From positions 744,001 through 808,000 of the forward strand of contig JACKLK010000001.1 in assembly GCA_024236015.1 (NCBI GenBank): a stretch of 64,000 bases of DNA, in the 5' to 3' direction. This document shows, in pieces, positions 20,163 to 28,924 of the stretch. The position numbers and the translations under genes are program-made. This DNA comes from Rhodoferax sp. (GTDB lineage Bacteria > Pseudomonadota > Gammaproteobacteria > Burkholderiales > Burkholderiaceae_C). The notes under the pieces are model-generated. The model was given only the letters and a program-made list of their open reading frames with translations, ran no database searches and was not told the DNA's origin. How positions within the stretch are numbered: the stretch's first letter is position 1; the number at the start of each line of letters is the position of its first letter.

Positions 20163-22358
20163 ATGGCAAAAGCCAAATCGATGAATCGGTCGCGCAACCA
20201 GCTCGCGACAGCCTACGCCCCAGAAAGTTTTTTCACCTTTGAAGGCGGGATGGGGGCTTGTATTGCCCGCTCTTCGGCCGGCGAGCCCATCCAGCTATCG
20301 GAGTCCACCATCGACTTGGTGTTCGAGCGGATGAACGAACTGGGACGTGCCTGGTTCAACACCGCCTCGTCCGCGCGCGATGGCGACCCGACGAAGCCGC
20401 GCATCCTGCCGGCGCAGTGCGCTGATCAAGTGCTGCTCGACCCGACGAGGTCGGAGTTCCAACTGCCGGGTCAGGACCGCTTTTATTTGTGCCGGCCCTC
20501 GCACATGGAGTACACGCCGGCGCCGCTGACATTTGTGTGCCGGACCTGTGGAATGTTCCAGGACTACGAGACCCTCTCACAGCTGGACAAGGACCTCGAA
20601 AACCTGACGCCCGAGCAATGCCCCAATCCCAGGAAGAAGGGGCAGTGTGACTGGGAGCAGCTCGATGTGGTCTTCGTGCACTGGTCCGGTCGCTGGGAGG
20701 CAGCCTTCCCGGGACAATGGCACTGGAGCGACCGCGACGCCAAGGTCGTCAAGCGCCGCGACAACTGCGTCTGTGGGAGCTACCAGTTCAAGTTGAATCG
20801 GCGCTCGACTGGCATCGGCGATTGGTTCTTTGAGTGCGCTGCTTGCGACAAGCCTCTGTCACCGAAATGGCTGCAAAACGACCGCGACACCTTGCGCATT
20901 CTTGGACCGGCGATGGGACCGGATCGACTGACCGAAGTGCGGATGCAGGCGACCCCCTATCGCGCGTCGAGCGCCTACTACGTCAAGTCCGACCTATTTA
21001 TTGATTTCAAGGACGGCAGCCAGCAGCTGCTGACCCGGTTGCGGCCTGGTCGGGAAACAGAGCTCAAGGACTTCGTGGCGAAGCAATATGGCTTTGCTGG
21101 GCAGCCCATCACGGACGAGGACGTGCAGAAGGCCTGCGAGGGCAAACCAGAATGCGCCAAGGACCTGGCGGACTACCTGGCTGCCGTGGAGCAGATTCGT
21201 ACGCTCGAGGGATTCGAGGAGCCGATCCGCACTGCGCTCAAGGGTGCAATTGAGATGGCATTCACCAGCAGGCAGCGAATTCTGGAGGACCTTCGACGGC
21301 GACAAATTTTGCTGCCCAAGGTGGACCTTCCGGCAGCTGTAGTCTTGAATCTTCAGAACAGGCAGTCAGCGTTCGCATCCAAGTTCGACCCTTTCCGCCT
21401 GTCAGTCGAACATGCGGCGCTCAAGAGCACGCGTCTGGATGTGGAGACGAGGACCAACGGGAAGAAGCCTTATGTCTCCTTCACCCGGCTGGACGAAGAC
21501 ATGGCGCCAGAAGACAAGGACAAGACCAGCCAGGTTCAAAGCGCCACGCGTGCGTTGCTCAACAAGCTCGGTCTGGAGGACATGGGCCTCATCCGGGAGT
21601 TTGACCTGTGTCGCTTCAGCTTCGGATACACGCGGATGGAGTCGACGCCAATCCTGCGGGATAAGCGGGGCATGGACATGCCGGTTCGCCTCAATCTGTT
21701 CCCACCGGTGAAGCAAAACGACAGCTATCGGTTTCCCGTCTATGTGGTGCAGCAAGGTAATGAGGCTATCTATGTGCGGCTCAAGGAAGAGCTCGTTCTC
21801 GAATGGCTGCGCGGCCTGAAGTGCCCGGACATGTTCACCTTGAACGCGGGCGAGAAGATAGGCGCCGGCCTGCTGGGTGGGGCTCAACCGATGAGTCCGT
21901 TCCTGGACAATCTGCCAGAGACCACGGCGCCGCCGGTGTATTTCTTCCTGTACACCTTGCTCCACAGCTACTCGCACATGCTGATGAAGCACCTGTCAGA
22001 GTACTCTGGCTTGGATTTGGGCTCGCTTGGCGAGTACATCTTCCCGGCTGACTTGGCCTTCGTGGTCTACCGCAATGGCACGACTATGGACCTGGGTAAC
22101 CTCTCAGCGCTGTGGCGCAACGCTGGCACGGCGATGCTGACCGCGATGTTGGGCTCTAAGGCAACCCAGTGTGGAACAGGCTCGCTGTGTACAGAGCGTG
22201 GAGGCGCCTGCCCGGACTGCCTGATGATGCCGGAGACGTCCTGCATTGCCGGCAACAAGCTGCTGTCGCGGTCGGTCCTGCGTTCTATCGGCGGCCGGCC
22301 CCGACTCGACAATCGCAGCGCGCCGATTCGCGGCTACCTTGACATGATCAAGCCTTAG
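20163..22358 (+). CDS. drmB: DISARM DUF1998 protein DrmB
   Basis: A 731-aa protein that works with DrmA. The N-terminal half carries several cysteine pairs that look like zinc ribbons: CRTCG (126-130), CPN...QCDW, CVCGSYQF and CAACDKP. The C-terminal DUF1998 region has the family signature LLHSYSHMLMKHL, EYIFPADLAFVVYRN and a final cysteine cluster (CGTGSLC, CPDC, SC). In DISARM, DrmB binds DrmA and stimulates its ATPase and DNA binding. It starts 12 bases after drmA and ends 7 bases before drmC, so all three are translated from one message. No truncation is seen. Confidence 0.92.
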   Translation: MAKAKSMNRSRNQLATAYAPESFFTFEGGMGACIARSSAGEPIQLSESTIDLVFERMNELGRAWFNTASSARDGDPTKPRILPAQCADQVLLDPTRSEFQLPGQDRFYLCRPSHMEYTPAPLTFVCRTCGMFQDYETLSQLDKDLENLTPEQCPNPRKKGQCDWEQLDVVFVHWSGRWEAAFPGQWHWSDRDAKVVKRRDNCVCGSYQFKLNRRSTGIGDWFFECAACDKPLSPKWLQNDRDTLRILGPAMGPDRLTEVRMQATPYRASSAYYVKSDLFIDFKDGSQQLLTRLRPGRETELKDFVAKQYGFAGQPITDEDVQKACEGKPECAKDLADYLAAVEQIRTLEGFEEPIRTALKGAIEMAFTSRQRILEDLRRRQILLPKVDLPAAVVLNLQNRQSAFASKFDPFRLSVEHAALKSTRLDVETRTNGKKPYVSFTRLDEDMAPEDKDKTSQVQSATRALLNKLGLEDMGLIREFDLCRFSFGYTRMESTPILRDKRGMDMPVRLNLFPPVKQNDSYRFPVYVVQQGNEAIYVRLKEELVLEWLRGLKCPDMFTLNAGEKIGAGLLGGAQPMSPFLDNLPETTAPPVYFFLYTLLHSYSHMLMKHLSEYSGLDLGSLGEYIFPADLAFVVYRNGTTMDLGNLSALWRNAGTAMLTAMLGSKATQCGTGSLCTERGGACPDCLMMPETSCIAGNKLLSRSVLRSIGGRPRLDNRSAPIRGYLDMIKP

Positions 22359-22365
22359 ACCAGCA

Positions 22366-23241
22366 ATGTCTACCCAGAAGCTGACAGCATTCGAGCAAGT
22401 CGTATTGGCGGGTCTGGCCGACAAGGCCGGACTAGCGGCGGCGCTGTTTGAGGCCTGGGCTGACCTTCCCGCCGACTCAGTGCAGTCCGCACGATCACTT
22501 GTCAATGCGGCGCAGCTGGGAGTAACCGAAGAGGGCGCGACCAGGGACCTGCTGGAGCGGTCGTTGAAGTTGGGGCTGCTCGACGCGACGCCTGTGGGCT
22601 TCAAGCCCAGAAGCGGTATGCACACGCGCTTTCAGCGTCTCGCGTTCTCCCTTCACGCGGTTGAGCACTATCGATCGTCCGTCCATCGGGATGCAACCGT
22701 CGCACAGGTCGTGCTTACCAAGCCGCCGCGGCCAAGCGTGCTGGAACAGAAGCTGTCGGCGCTAGGTTGGCGAACCACAGACCTGGAGCCCACTGAGCAT
22801 GCATTCCACGGCCTGGTTCGGGCGGCGCAGCGACGTGTGGTGGTGATGACGCCGTTCTTTGACAGCACCGGGGCCGCCTGGCTGCAGGAACTCTTGTCCT
22901 GCGTGTCACCCGGGGTGGAGCGCACCCTGATTCTTCGTAGCCTGGAAAACAATTCGCGGAAGGACTATCCGTTCGGATTTGACGCGCTCTCTCCATGGCT
23001 AAGAGCGCAGGGCATCCGCGTCTTCAACTACTCAATTCCGCGCAAGGAAGGCGGACGAGAGACCTTTCATGCGAAAGCGGTGTTATGCGACCGCAGCGCG
23101 GCCTATTTGGGCTCATCGAACGTGACGGCAGCCTCCCTTGAACATTCCATGGAGATGGGTGTCGTGCTGCAGGGGCGTGCCGTTGCCAGTATTGCTGACG
23201 TAATAGATGCTGTTCTTGAATCCGCGGCAGCATGGGGTTGA
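22366..23241 (+). CDS. drmC: DISARM phospholipase-D-like protein DrmC
   Basis: A 291-aa protein. Residues 1-110 are helical, and the C-terminal half is a PLD-fold domain with one complete HKD motif, H235-A-K237-x4-D242, followed by YLGSSNVT. The equivalent first half (VVVMTPFFDSTG, around 158-169) lacks the His-Lys pair, so a dimer would be needed for a two-motif active site. PLD-family nucleases of this type include DrmC, which is present in DISARM loci but reported as dispensable for some protection. It closes the five-gene operon. No obvious terminator follows. Confidence 0.9.
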   Translation: MSTQKLTAFEQVVLAGLADKAGLAAALFEAWADLPADSVQSARSLVNAAQLGVTEEGATRDLLERSLKLGLLDATPVGFKPRSGMHTRFQRLAFSLHAVEHYRSSVHRDATVAQVVLTKPPRPSVLEQKLSALGWRTTDLEPTEHAFHGLVRAAQRRVVVMTPFFDSTGAAWLQELLSCVSPGVERTLILRSLENNSRKDYPFGFDALSPWLRAQGIRVFNYSIPRKEGGRETFHAKAVLCDRSAAYLGSSNVTAASLEHSMEMGVVLQGRAVASIADVIDAVLESAAAWG

Positions 23242-23710
23242 GCCCCTGCAGGCCCAACTTAGTCGCTCGCTGGCTACACCCGTCAGCAGCGCTGGCCAAA
23301 GATGAGTATCTTGCGAAAGGCTCTCACCTCAACGCCTACTCGTTTGACTCCAATTCGTCGAATCAACTCTTTTGGTAACACCTTCGTGAGTAGCTGATGC
23401 AGAAAACCTACTTCATCGAGACCTTCACTCACGGCCAGCCCGACTACTTCATCCAGTACATTGACCCGTACTACAGGGCCGTGCGCAACAATCTCCCCGA
23501 CGTTGTGTTACGGAGAGACGAGCCGAGTTAGTGGGACGATGAACAAGAACATGACGTCGATGAAGACGATTTGAGCCTCATCGTCGCGTTGTTCGCTCAG
23601 TGAGTGTCCGGGGTCGCGCAATTGATCTCTTTCGACTGGCGTACGGCGAACGGCACATGCTGCTTTTTTTGACGTGCGAACAAGTACGCGGCAAGGACTA
23701 TCCCGGACGT
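23242..23710. other. 469-base gap after drmC with no intact gene
   Basis: This stretch has lower GC than the host average and no convincing ORF on either strand except the decayed frame at 23397-23603. I see no terminal inverted repeats, integrase remnants or tRNA end that would mark an island boundary. The host-like GC-rich composition returns at about 23740, inside the fic gene, so the right edge of the acquired DNA probably lies here. Confidence 0.6.
23397..23603 (+). pseudogene. Decayed small ORF with an internal amber codon
   Basis: From ATG 23397 the frame reads 44 codons (MQKTYFIETFTHGQPDYF and onward, ending RRDEPS), meets TAG at 23529-23531, and stays open in the same frame for 23 more codons with an acidic stretch (WDDEQEHDVDEDDL) before TGA at 23601. 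An aromatic, structured N-terminal part and an acidic tail joined in one frame look like a once-continuous protein of about 68 aa. No ribosome-binding site is convincing and I recognise no family. It may be a relic carried with the island. Confidence 0.35.
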
Positions 23711-24871
23711 TTATTGCTGCCACGTGTCATCAAGCTCGTAATTGGTACTCCGCCCCCCCGCCTCCGATTTACGCAACACCCCCCGCCCCACCAGATCCGT
23801 GATATCCCGCAGCGCCGTGTCCGGTGAGCACTTGGCGATCACCGCCCATTTGCTGCTGGTGAGCTTGCCGTCGAAGCCGTCGAGCAGCAGGTTGACCAAC
23901 TTGACCTGCCGCTCGTTCATCGGCGGCGAACCCGGCCCCGCCCAGCGTTGCCAGAAGCGCGTCTTGACCAGCACGACATCGAGCGTGTGCTGTGCCTGGT
24001 CGATGGCACGATGCAGTGCGGCGAGGAACCAGGCCAGCCACTCGGTGACATCCAGGGACGGCTGTTTCTGGGTGCGCTCCAGGATGTCGTAGTAGGCCTT
24101 GCGCTCGCGCTGGATCTGCGCCGAGAGGCTGTAGAAGCGCTGCGGGCTGCCATCCGCGCGGGCCAGGAACAGGTCGCCAATGGCACGTGCAATGCGGCCG
24201 TTGCCATCGTCGAACGGATGCAGGGTGACGAACCACAGGTGAGCGAGTCCAGCCTTGATCAGTGGCGGTTGGTTCGACGCGTTGGTGCCCATGGTGTCGT
24301 TGTTGGCCCATGCCAGAAAACGGCCGGTTTCGGACTCCAGCCGCTCGGCCGGTGGTGCTTCGAAATGTACGCGTCGACGTTGGCCCAGCGGGCCGGAGAC
24401 GACTTGCATCGGGCCCGTAGCGTCGTCGCGCCAGCCGCCGATGTTGATGCGCGCAAGCCCTGAATAACCCGTGGGGAACAAGGCGGCATGCCAGCCGAAC
24501 AGGCGTTCCCGGGTGATCGCGGCGTTGCAGTTGGTGGTGGCGTCGAGCACCATCTCGACCACGCCTTCGACGTGGCGGTCGACCGGGGCCAGGGCGCCGA
24601 TGTCGATGCCGAGCCGGCGGGCGATGGACGAGCGCACCGACTCGGCGTTGAGCTGCTCACCTTCGATCTCGCTGGTCTTGACGACGTCCTGCGTCAACAC
24701 CGACAGGCTGGCCTGGTCGCGCAGCGCCATGCCGACGTCGGCCAGCCGACCCATCAACATGCCTTGAACGTGGCTGACCTCGGCCAAAGGTTTGGCCAGC
24801 GCGGCGAGGTCGAACTCCCAAGTGGGCCAGTCGCTGCTCTGCCAGATGTATTTGTAATCACCGCTGATCAT
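23711..24871 (-). CDS. Class II Fic-family protein (AMPylase) with C-terminal winged helix
   Basis: A 386-aa protein. It has a Fic N-terminal helical domain, the inhibitory motif T66-S-E-I-E70-G71 typical of class II Fic enzymes, and the active-site loop H218-PFDDGNGR-226 with all catalytic residues intact. The last 70 residues form a winged helix-turn-helix (TSSKWAVIAKCSPDTALRD). Fic enzymes transfer AMP from ATP to protein hydroxyls; the Glu70 arm holds the enzyme off until relieved. ATG 24871 is chosen because it starts the conserved YIWQSSDWP region; the open frame extends 138 codons upstream but that part is through the operator repeats. The DNA-binding C-terminus suggests it may regulate its own promoter. 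Confidence 0.9.
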   Translation of the reverse strand: MISGDYKYIWQSSDWPTWEFDLAALAKPLAEVSHVQGMLMGRLADVGMALRDQASLSVLTQDVVKTSEIEGEQLNAESVRSSIARRLGIDIGALAPVDRHVEGVVEMVLDATTNCNAAITRERLFGWHAALFPTGYSGLARINIGGWRDDATGPMQVVSGPLGQRRRVHFEAPPAERLESETGRFLAWANNDTMGTNASNQPPLIKAGLAHLWFVTLHPFDDGNGRIARAIGDLFLARADGSPQRFYSLSAQIQRERKAYYDILERTQKQPSLDVTEWLAWFLAALHRAIDQAQHTLDVVLVKTRFWQRWAGPGSPPMNERQVKLVNLLLDGFDGKLTSSKWAVIAKCSPDTALRDITDLVGRGVLRKSEAGGRSTNYELDDTWQQ

Positions 24872-24888
24872 GCGGAGATTGTGCGGGC

Positions 24889-24955
24889 TATTCTCCGCAC
24901 GGGCAAGGTATTCGCCGCATCCCGTGCGGTGAATGGGGCTGTATTCACCGCACGG
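24889..24955. promoter_or_regulatory. Operator-like array of TATTCnCCGCA(C/T) upstream of fic
   Basis: Four copies of one 12-base element lie within 67 bases ahead of the fic start. Forward copies are at 24889-24900 (TATTCTCCGCAC), 24909-24920 (TATTCGCCGCAT) and 24942-24953 (TATTCACCGCAC). A reverse copy lies at 24924-24934. The last two make a perfect 13-base inverted repeat (24922-24934 and 24943-24955) with an 8-base spacer. Such an array is most simply a multi-site operator for a winged-helix protein, possibly the Fic protein itself. Confidence 0.7.
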
Positions 24956-25154
24956 TCGCTTGAGTGGCCTCGGCAAAGCCGATGTGCCGCCGTTGTCGCC
25001 GAAAGTATCCGTGCCCCCAGGCTCGCCAGATGAGCCCGCCACCCATCCCATCCCACCCCCGCCACTGTACAAACCCGCAGCCCCGCCAGCCCACACCCTG
25101 ATCCCGCGCCCGCCCATCATTGCTCCACTGTCACCCATCAGCAAGGAGCCGACG

Positions 25155-25517
25155 ATGACCATCTCGACGCAGCCGCCAGCACCTGGCGCAACAGCCGGCA
25201 GCGCCATGCCGGCAAGCGGGGGCACCCGCCGCCCGAACTTCCCGCTGACCCGCCACGCCACCCGCCGCGTCCAGCAGCGCGGCATCCCGCCCTGGTTCCT
25301 GCAGCTGCTGCTGGCCTACGGTCACAGCCGGCACGATGGCCATGGGGCGGTCATCAAGACGGTCGACCGCGCCGCGCGGGGCCGCATGCAGGCGGCGCTC
25401 AGCCGGGTGGCCTTCGTGGCGGCCGAGGCGTATTTCGATGTGTATGCGGTGGTTGCGCTGGACGACGACGCAGTGGTCACCGTGGCGCATCGCACACGGC
25501 GCCGGCGGCTGCACTGA
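25155..25517 (+). CDS. Small hypothetical protein, DUF4258-like
   Basis: A 120-aa basic protein. After a disordered 25-residue lead it has LTRHATRRVQQRGIPPWFLQLLLAYG and ends with strands DVYAVVALDDDAVVTVAHR and an Arg-rich tail. The pattern His-Ala-x-x-Arg-x-x-x-Arg-Gly-Ile is that of DUF4258-type proteins, several of which are small toxin-like RNases, but function here is unknown. The start at 25155 has AGGAGCC directly upstream; the longer frame from 24933 overlaps the fic operator and is unlikely. Divergent from fic and shares its control region. Confidence 0.55.
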   Translation: MTISTQPPAPGATAGSAMPASGGTRRPNFPLTRHATRRVQQRGIPPWFLQLLLAYGHSRHDGHGAVIKTVDRAARGRMQAALSRVAFVAAEAYFDVYAVVALDDDAVVTVAHRTRRRRLH

Positions 25518-25712
25518 TTGGCGCAATGGACATGAGGGGGCAGGGCGATCGACTCAGTGCCTTGCCGCGCAACGGAACGTGCCGGCCCGCCGGCAAGCCG
25601 TAGCACCAATACACCGCGCAGCAATCCGCCCATGGATCATGTTTTCCCACCCCAACCCCGAATTTCCCGCTGTCACACCCAACCCATCAACCCCGGAGCC
25701 ATCGACAACACC

Positions 25713-27197
25713 ATGAACACGCCCACCAACCCCACAAATCCCCACATTGAACCGTCCGCGCAGGCGCAGCCCGCGACAGTCTTCATCACCCCCATTCGCC
25801 CCGCCATCCCCACCACCGGCGGCACGCTCGAAGTGCTGGTTCGTGTCCAGGCGCCCGCGCAGCCTGACGACAAGCAAAGCGAGGGCAGTGCGGCAAACCG
25901 CGCCCCGTTGCGCCTGGCCCTGGTCGTCGACCGCTCCGGCAGCATGGACGGCGAGCCGCTGGACGAGGCGTTGCGTTGTGTCGAACACATCGCCGGCCGG
26001 CTGGCCCCGCGCGACGAGCTGGCCGTGGTGCTGTACGACGACCAGGTACAGGTGCCGCTGCCACTGGCCGCCGGCGGCGACCCGGCCCGGTTGCGCGCGG
26101 CTTTGGAAGGCGTGCGCAGCGGCGGCAGCACGGACCTGCATGCCGGCTGGCTCGCCGGTGCGCGGCAGCTGGAGGCGGGCGGCCGGTTGCGCGCGGCCAC
26201 AGCAGACGAGGGCGCTGGCACGGCCGGCAACGGCGAGCACAGTCTGTCCCGCGTCATCCTGCTCTCCGACGGCCAGGCCAATGCCGGCCTGCTCGACCCG
26301 GTGCGCATCGAGCAGCAATGCGCGCATTGGCTGGCGCAAGGCGTCAGCACCACGACGGTGGGCCTGGGCCGCGGCTTCAACGAGGACCTGATGCTGGGCA
26401 TGGCGCGTGCCGGCGGCGGGCAGCAGTATTACGGCCAGACGGCGGCCGATCTGGTCGACGGCTTCGACGAGGAACTGGCGCTGCTGCAGGCCATGGTGCT
26501 GCGCGGCTTGCGCCTGAACCTGGTGCCCGGGCCGGGCGTGGTCGCCGAGGCGCTGGGCCAGGTGCACCGGCTCGGCGATGGCCAGTATGTGCTCAGCGAC
26601 CTGGCCTGGGCGGCGGAGTCGTGGCTGATGGTGCGGCTGCACGTGGGCGCGCTGACGTCGAACGACCCCGGCAAGGCGGCCCACCCGTTGCACGACCAGC
26701 ACCGCGCCTTGTTGTCCGTCACGTTGCAGGCCGAGGATATGCTTGGCGCGAGCCGCACGCTGCACAGCCCGGTGTTGTCCCTGCCCGTGCTCGACGCGTC
26801 GGCCTGCAAGGACCTGTCGTCGGATCCGGTGGTGGCGCAGCGCCTGCAGGAGCTGCAGTTCGGCGACGCCGCGGCCGAGGTGCGAACCTTGCTGCTGGCC
26901 GGCGACACGCTGGCCGCCCGGCGCAAGCTCAAGCTGATGGAGCCCACCGTGGCCGACCACCCCTGGTTGCGCGACAAGCTGGCCCGGCTGCGTGAGCTGA
27001 CCGAGCGCGATGCCGCGATGTCGGTCAAGGAGTTGCGTTTCTCCGTCAAACGCATGTCGTCGCGGCTGGCCTCGACGGCGCAGTTCCAGTATTCGGATCT
27101 GGAGGTGCAGGACGACGCGATTCCGGCTTATCTGCGGCGCAAGGGGGCGGAGGGGCAGGGCCGAGGAGGAAACAACAACCCCCGATCCAAGTTCTGA
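25713..27197 (+). CDS. VWA-domain protein
   Basis: A 494-aa protein with a complete von Willebrand A domain. The MIDAS motif D73-R-SGS is followed by the threonine in GGSTDLHAGW and the aspartate in LLSDGQAN. Beta-rich domains flank it, and a helical C-terminal part carries EVRTLLLAGDTLAARRKLK. Such bacterial VWA proteins bind divalent metal and a protein partner. No signal peptide, so cytosolic. The start is uncertain: ATG 25713 has GGAG 14 bases upstream, and ATG 25632 in the same frame would add 27 residues without a ribosome-binding site. Confidence 0.8.
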   Translation: MNTPTNPTNPHIEPSAQAQPATVFITPIRPAIPTTGGTLEVLVRVQAPAQPDDKQSEGSAANRAPLRLALVVDRSGSMDGEPLDEALRCVEHIAGRLAPRDELAVVLYDDQVQVPLPLAAGGDPARLRAALEGVRSGGSTDLHAGWLAGARQLEAGGRLRAATADEGAGTAGNGEHSLSRVILLSDGQANAGLLDPVRIEQQCAHWLAQGVSTTTVGLGRGFNEDLMLGMARAGGGQQYYGQTAADLVDGFDEELALLQAMVLRGLRLNLVPGPGVVAEALGQVHRLGDGQYVLSDLAWAAESWLMVRLHVGALTSNDPGKAAHPLHDQHRALLSVTLQAEDMLGASRTLHSPVLSLPVLDASACKDLSSDPVVAQRLQELQFGDAAAEVRTLLLAGDTLAARRKLKLMEPTVADHPWLRDKLARLRELTERDAAMSVKELRFSVKRMSSRLASTAQFQYSDLEVQDDAIPAYLRRKGAEGQGRGGNNNPRSKF

Positions 27198-27302
27198 TGA
27201 CGTTTGGCGGGCTTGTCGGAGGCGCCGCGTGAGCACACTGCCGCCTGGCGAGACGCACCAGGCCCCTTTTGCATTCGGCAAGGCAATGATTAAACTGCCG
27301 CA

Positions 27303-27545
27303 ATGCCCGTTGCCTTTCGCCATAGGTCGTTCAGGTTCTTCTTTTATTCGAATGAGGGCAATCCGCGCGAGGACATGCATGTGCATGTTCGAAACAGCGA
27401 TGGCGAGGCAAAGTTCTGGCTGCATCCGACGGTCAGTTTGGCGGACAGCGATGGCTTCGATGCCCGTACATTGCGAGAACTGCGGGCTATAGTTTCAGAA
27501 AACCGGGAAAAAATCGAGAAAGCTTGGAATGAGCACTTCGCCTAA
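27303..27545 (+). CDS. DUF4160 protein
   Basis: An 80-aa protein with the DUF4160 core: FFFYSNEGNPREDMHVHVRN then GEAKFWLHPTVSLADS, and a C-terminal helix ending EKIEKAWNEHFA. Proteins of this family are almost always encoded next to a DUF2442 partner, as here, where the genes overlap by 17 bases. The pairing and sizes resemble toxin-antitoxin modules, but no activity is established that I can rely on. The N-terminal HRSFRFFFYS region may begin a few residues in. Confidence 0.75.
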   Translation: MPVAFRHRSFRFFFYSNEGNPREDMHVHVRNSDGEAKFWLHPTVSLADSDGFDARTLRELRAIVSENREKIEKAWNEHFA

Positions 27546-27780
27546 ATCCGTACGTTTCGACGACGACACCATGTGGGTGGGCTTGACCGATGGCCGAACC
27601 ATTGCGGTGCCGTTGGCCTGGTTCCCGCGGCTGTTGGAAGCAACGCAGGAACAACGCGCCCAGGTCGAATTGAGCAAGTCGGGATTGCACTGGGACGCGT
27701 TGGACGAAGACGTTTCGGTTGCCGGGCTATTGGCCGGGCAACCCGATTTGTCTCGACGTGGAACAGGCCTGGCCGTCTAG
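27529..27780 (+). CDS. DUF2442 protein
   Basis: An 83-aa partner of the preceding DUF4160 protein. It shows the DUF2442 pattern VRFDDDTMWVGLTDGRTIAVPLAWFPRLLEAT and ends with HWDALDEDVSVAGLLAG. DUF2442 domains adopt a small NE0471-like fold found in regulators and antitoxin-like proteins. Translational coupling by the 17-base overlap suggests both products are made in fixed ratio and interact. Confidence 0.8.
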   Translation: MSTSPKSVRFDDDTMWVGLTDGRTIAVPLAWFPRLLEATQEQRAQVELSKSGLHWDALDEDVSVAGLLAGQPDLSRRGTGLAV

Positions 27781-27901
27781 ACCCTCGCGCCACCGGCGCC
27801 TGCGCCTGCGCCTGGCCAGGCGGGATGCAGCGCTGCGCTTGCCGTTGAAGGGTATCCGGGTCGGCGGGCAAGCGAGTGTTTAGCCCGCATCCACCTCCAC
27901 G

Positions 27902-28924
27902 CTACAAAATCGCCTCCCTCTCGATCACCGTCCCCACCACGAACACACAATCTCCCTGTTCCGTGATCGGGATCGCCCGCGTCACGACCACGACCCCATC
28001 CACCGGCGAACACAGCAGCTCCGGCGCGCGCGACGGCTTGTCCATGAACCACAGCCGTCCCACCGGCTGGCCGGCCTTGACCGGGTCGCCGGGCTCGAGC
28101 ATCACCTCGAACAGGCCGTCTTCGGGCGAGACGACGATGTTGCCCGGGTCGCGGCCGTCGATGATGACGGCCGGGGGCAGGCCGAGCGAGGCGCGGGTCT
28201 GCACTTCGCCCTTCATCGCGCCCACGTGGCGCAACACGTTGTTCAGGCCGTTCCAGGCCAGGTCCTGCACCGCCACCGGCACGCGGCCGCCGCCGTAGAG
28301 TTCGGTGGTCACGACCAGCTTGCCCTGGTTCTCGGCTTCCACCGGCAGCAGGCCGTTGCCGTTCACATCAATATATAAGTAGTGCCAGTCGCTGCACCAG
28401 GCCTCCATGGCCTCGAGCATGGCCTTGCGTTGTTGCGGGTTGTCGACCACGTGCATGTGCGAACACGGCAAAAAGGTGCTGCTGCGCCCGCCCGAGTGCA
28501 TGTCGATGACGACGTCGGCCATCGGAAACAACACGCGGGTCAGGTAGTCGGCCAGCTGTTCGTGTGGCGGGCCGTCCGGCCGGCCGGGGAAGGCGCGGTT
28601 GAAGTTCGCGCCCGAAGGCCAGGTGCGGGTGTTGGCCTTCGAGGCCGGCGGCGACAACACCGGAATGATGATGACGCGCCCGTGCACCTGCTCGGGTTGC
28701 AGTTCCTGCAGCAGCCGCAACGCGGCCAGCTGGCCGGCGTATTCGTCGCCGTGGTTGCCGGCCAGCACCAGCACGGTCGGGCCCTTGCCGTTGACGACGC
28801 AGCCCAGGTGGATGAAGGTGCTGGCCCAGCCGGCGGTGTTGGTGATCTTGTTGATGCGCAGGTGGCCGATGCGTTTGCCCTCGGCCTGCAGGTCGATGCT
28901 GCACGAGACGGTGGACGGCATCAT
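27902..28924 (-). CDS. Succinylglutamate desuccinylase/aspartoacylase family deacylase
   Basis: A 340-aa M14-like zinc deacylase (AstE/AspA family). Zinc ligands are H58 and E61 in AGNHGDEYAG and the histidine in VVIDMHSGG. Arginine and glutamate substrate-binding segments follow, and the C-terminal third is the beta-barrel cap typical of the family. Members remove N-acyl groups from amino acids or ectoine derivatives. There are no neighbouring ectoine or arginine-catabolic genes, so the substrate is open. Start is ATG 28924 or 28921 (tandem). It is convergent with the DUF2442 gene, 121 bases away. Confidence 0.85.
   Translation of the reverse strand: MMPSTVSCSIDLQAEGKRIGHLRINKITNTAGWASTFIHLGCVVNGKGPTVLVLAGNHGDEYAGQLAALRLLQELQPEQVHGRVIIIPVLSPPASKANTRTWPSGANFNRAFPGRPDGPPHEQLADYLTRVLFPMADVVIDMHSGGRSSTFLPCSHMHVVDNPQQRKAMLEAMEAWCSDWHYLYIDVNGNGLLPVEAENQGKLVVTTELYGGGRVPVAVQDLAWNGLNNVLRHVGAMKGEVQTRASLGLPPAVIIDGRDPGNIVVSPEDGLFEVMLEPGDPVKAGQPVGRLWFMDKPSRAPELLCSPVDGVVVVTRAIPITEQGDCVFVVGTVIEREAIL

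Noticed and set aside
11223..23710. Integrase, transposase or att repeats bounding the defence island
   Set aside because: I searched both flanks by eye and found neither recombinase genes nor matching terminal repeats; the transfer claim rests only on composition.
24872..25285. Upstream extension of the Fic reading frame
   Set aside because: The added 138 residues are Gly-rich and run through the operator repeats and the start of the divergent gene. The ATG at 24871 begins the conserved protein.
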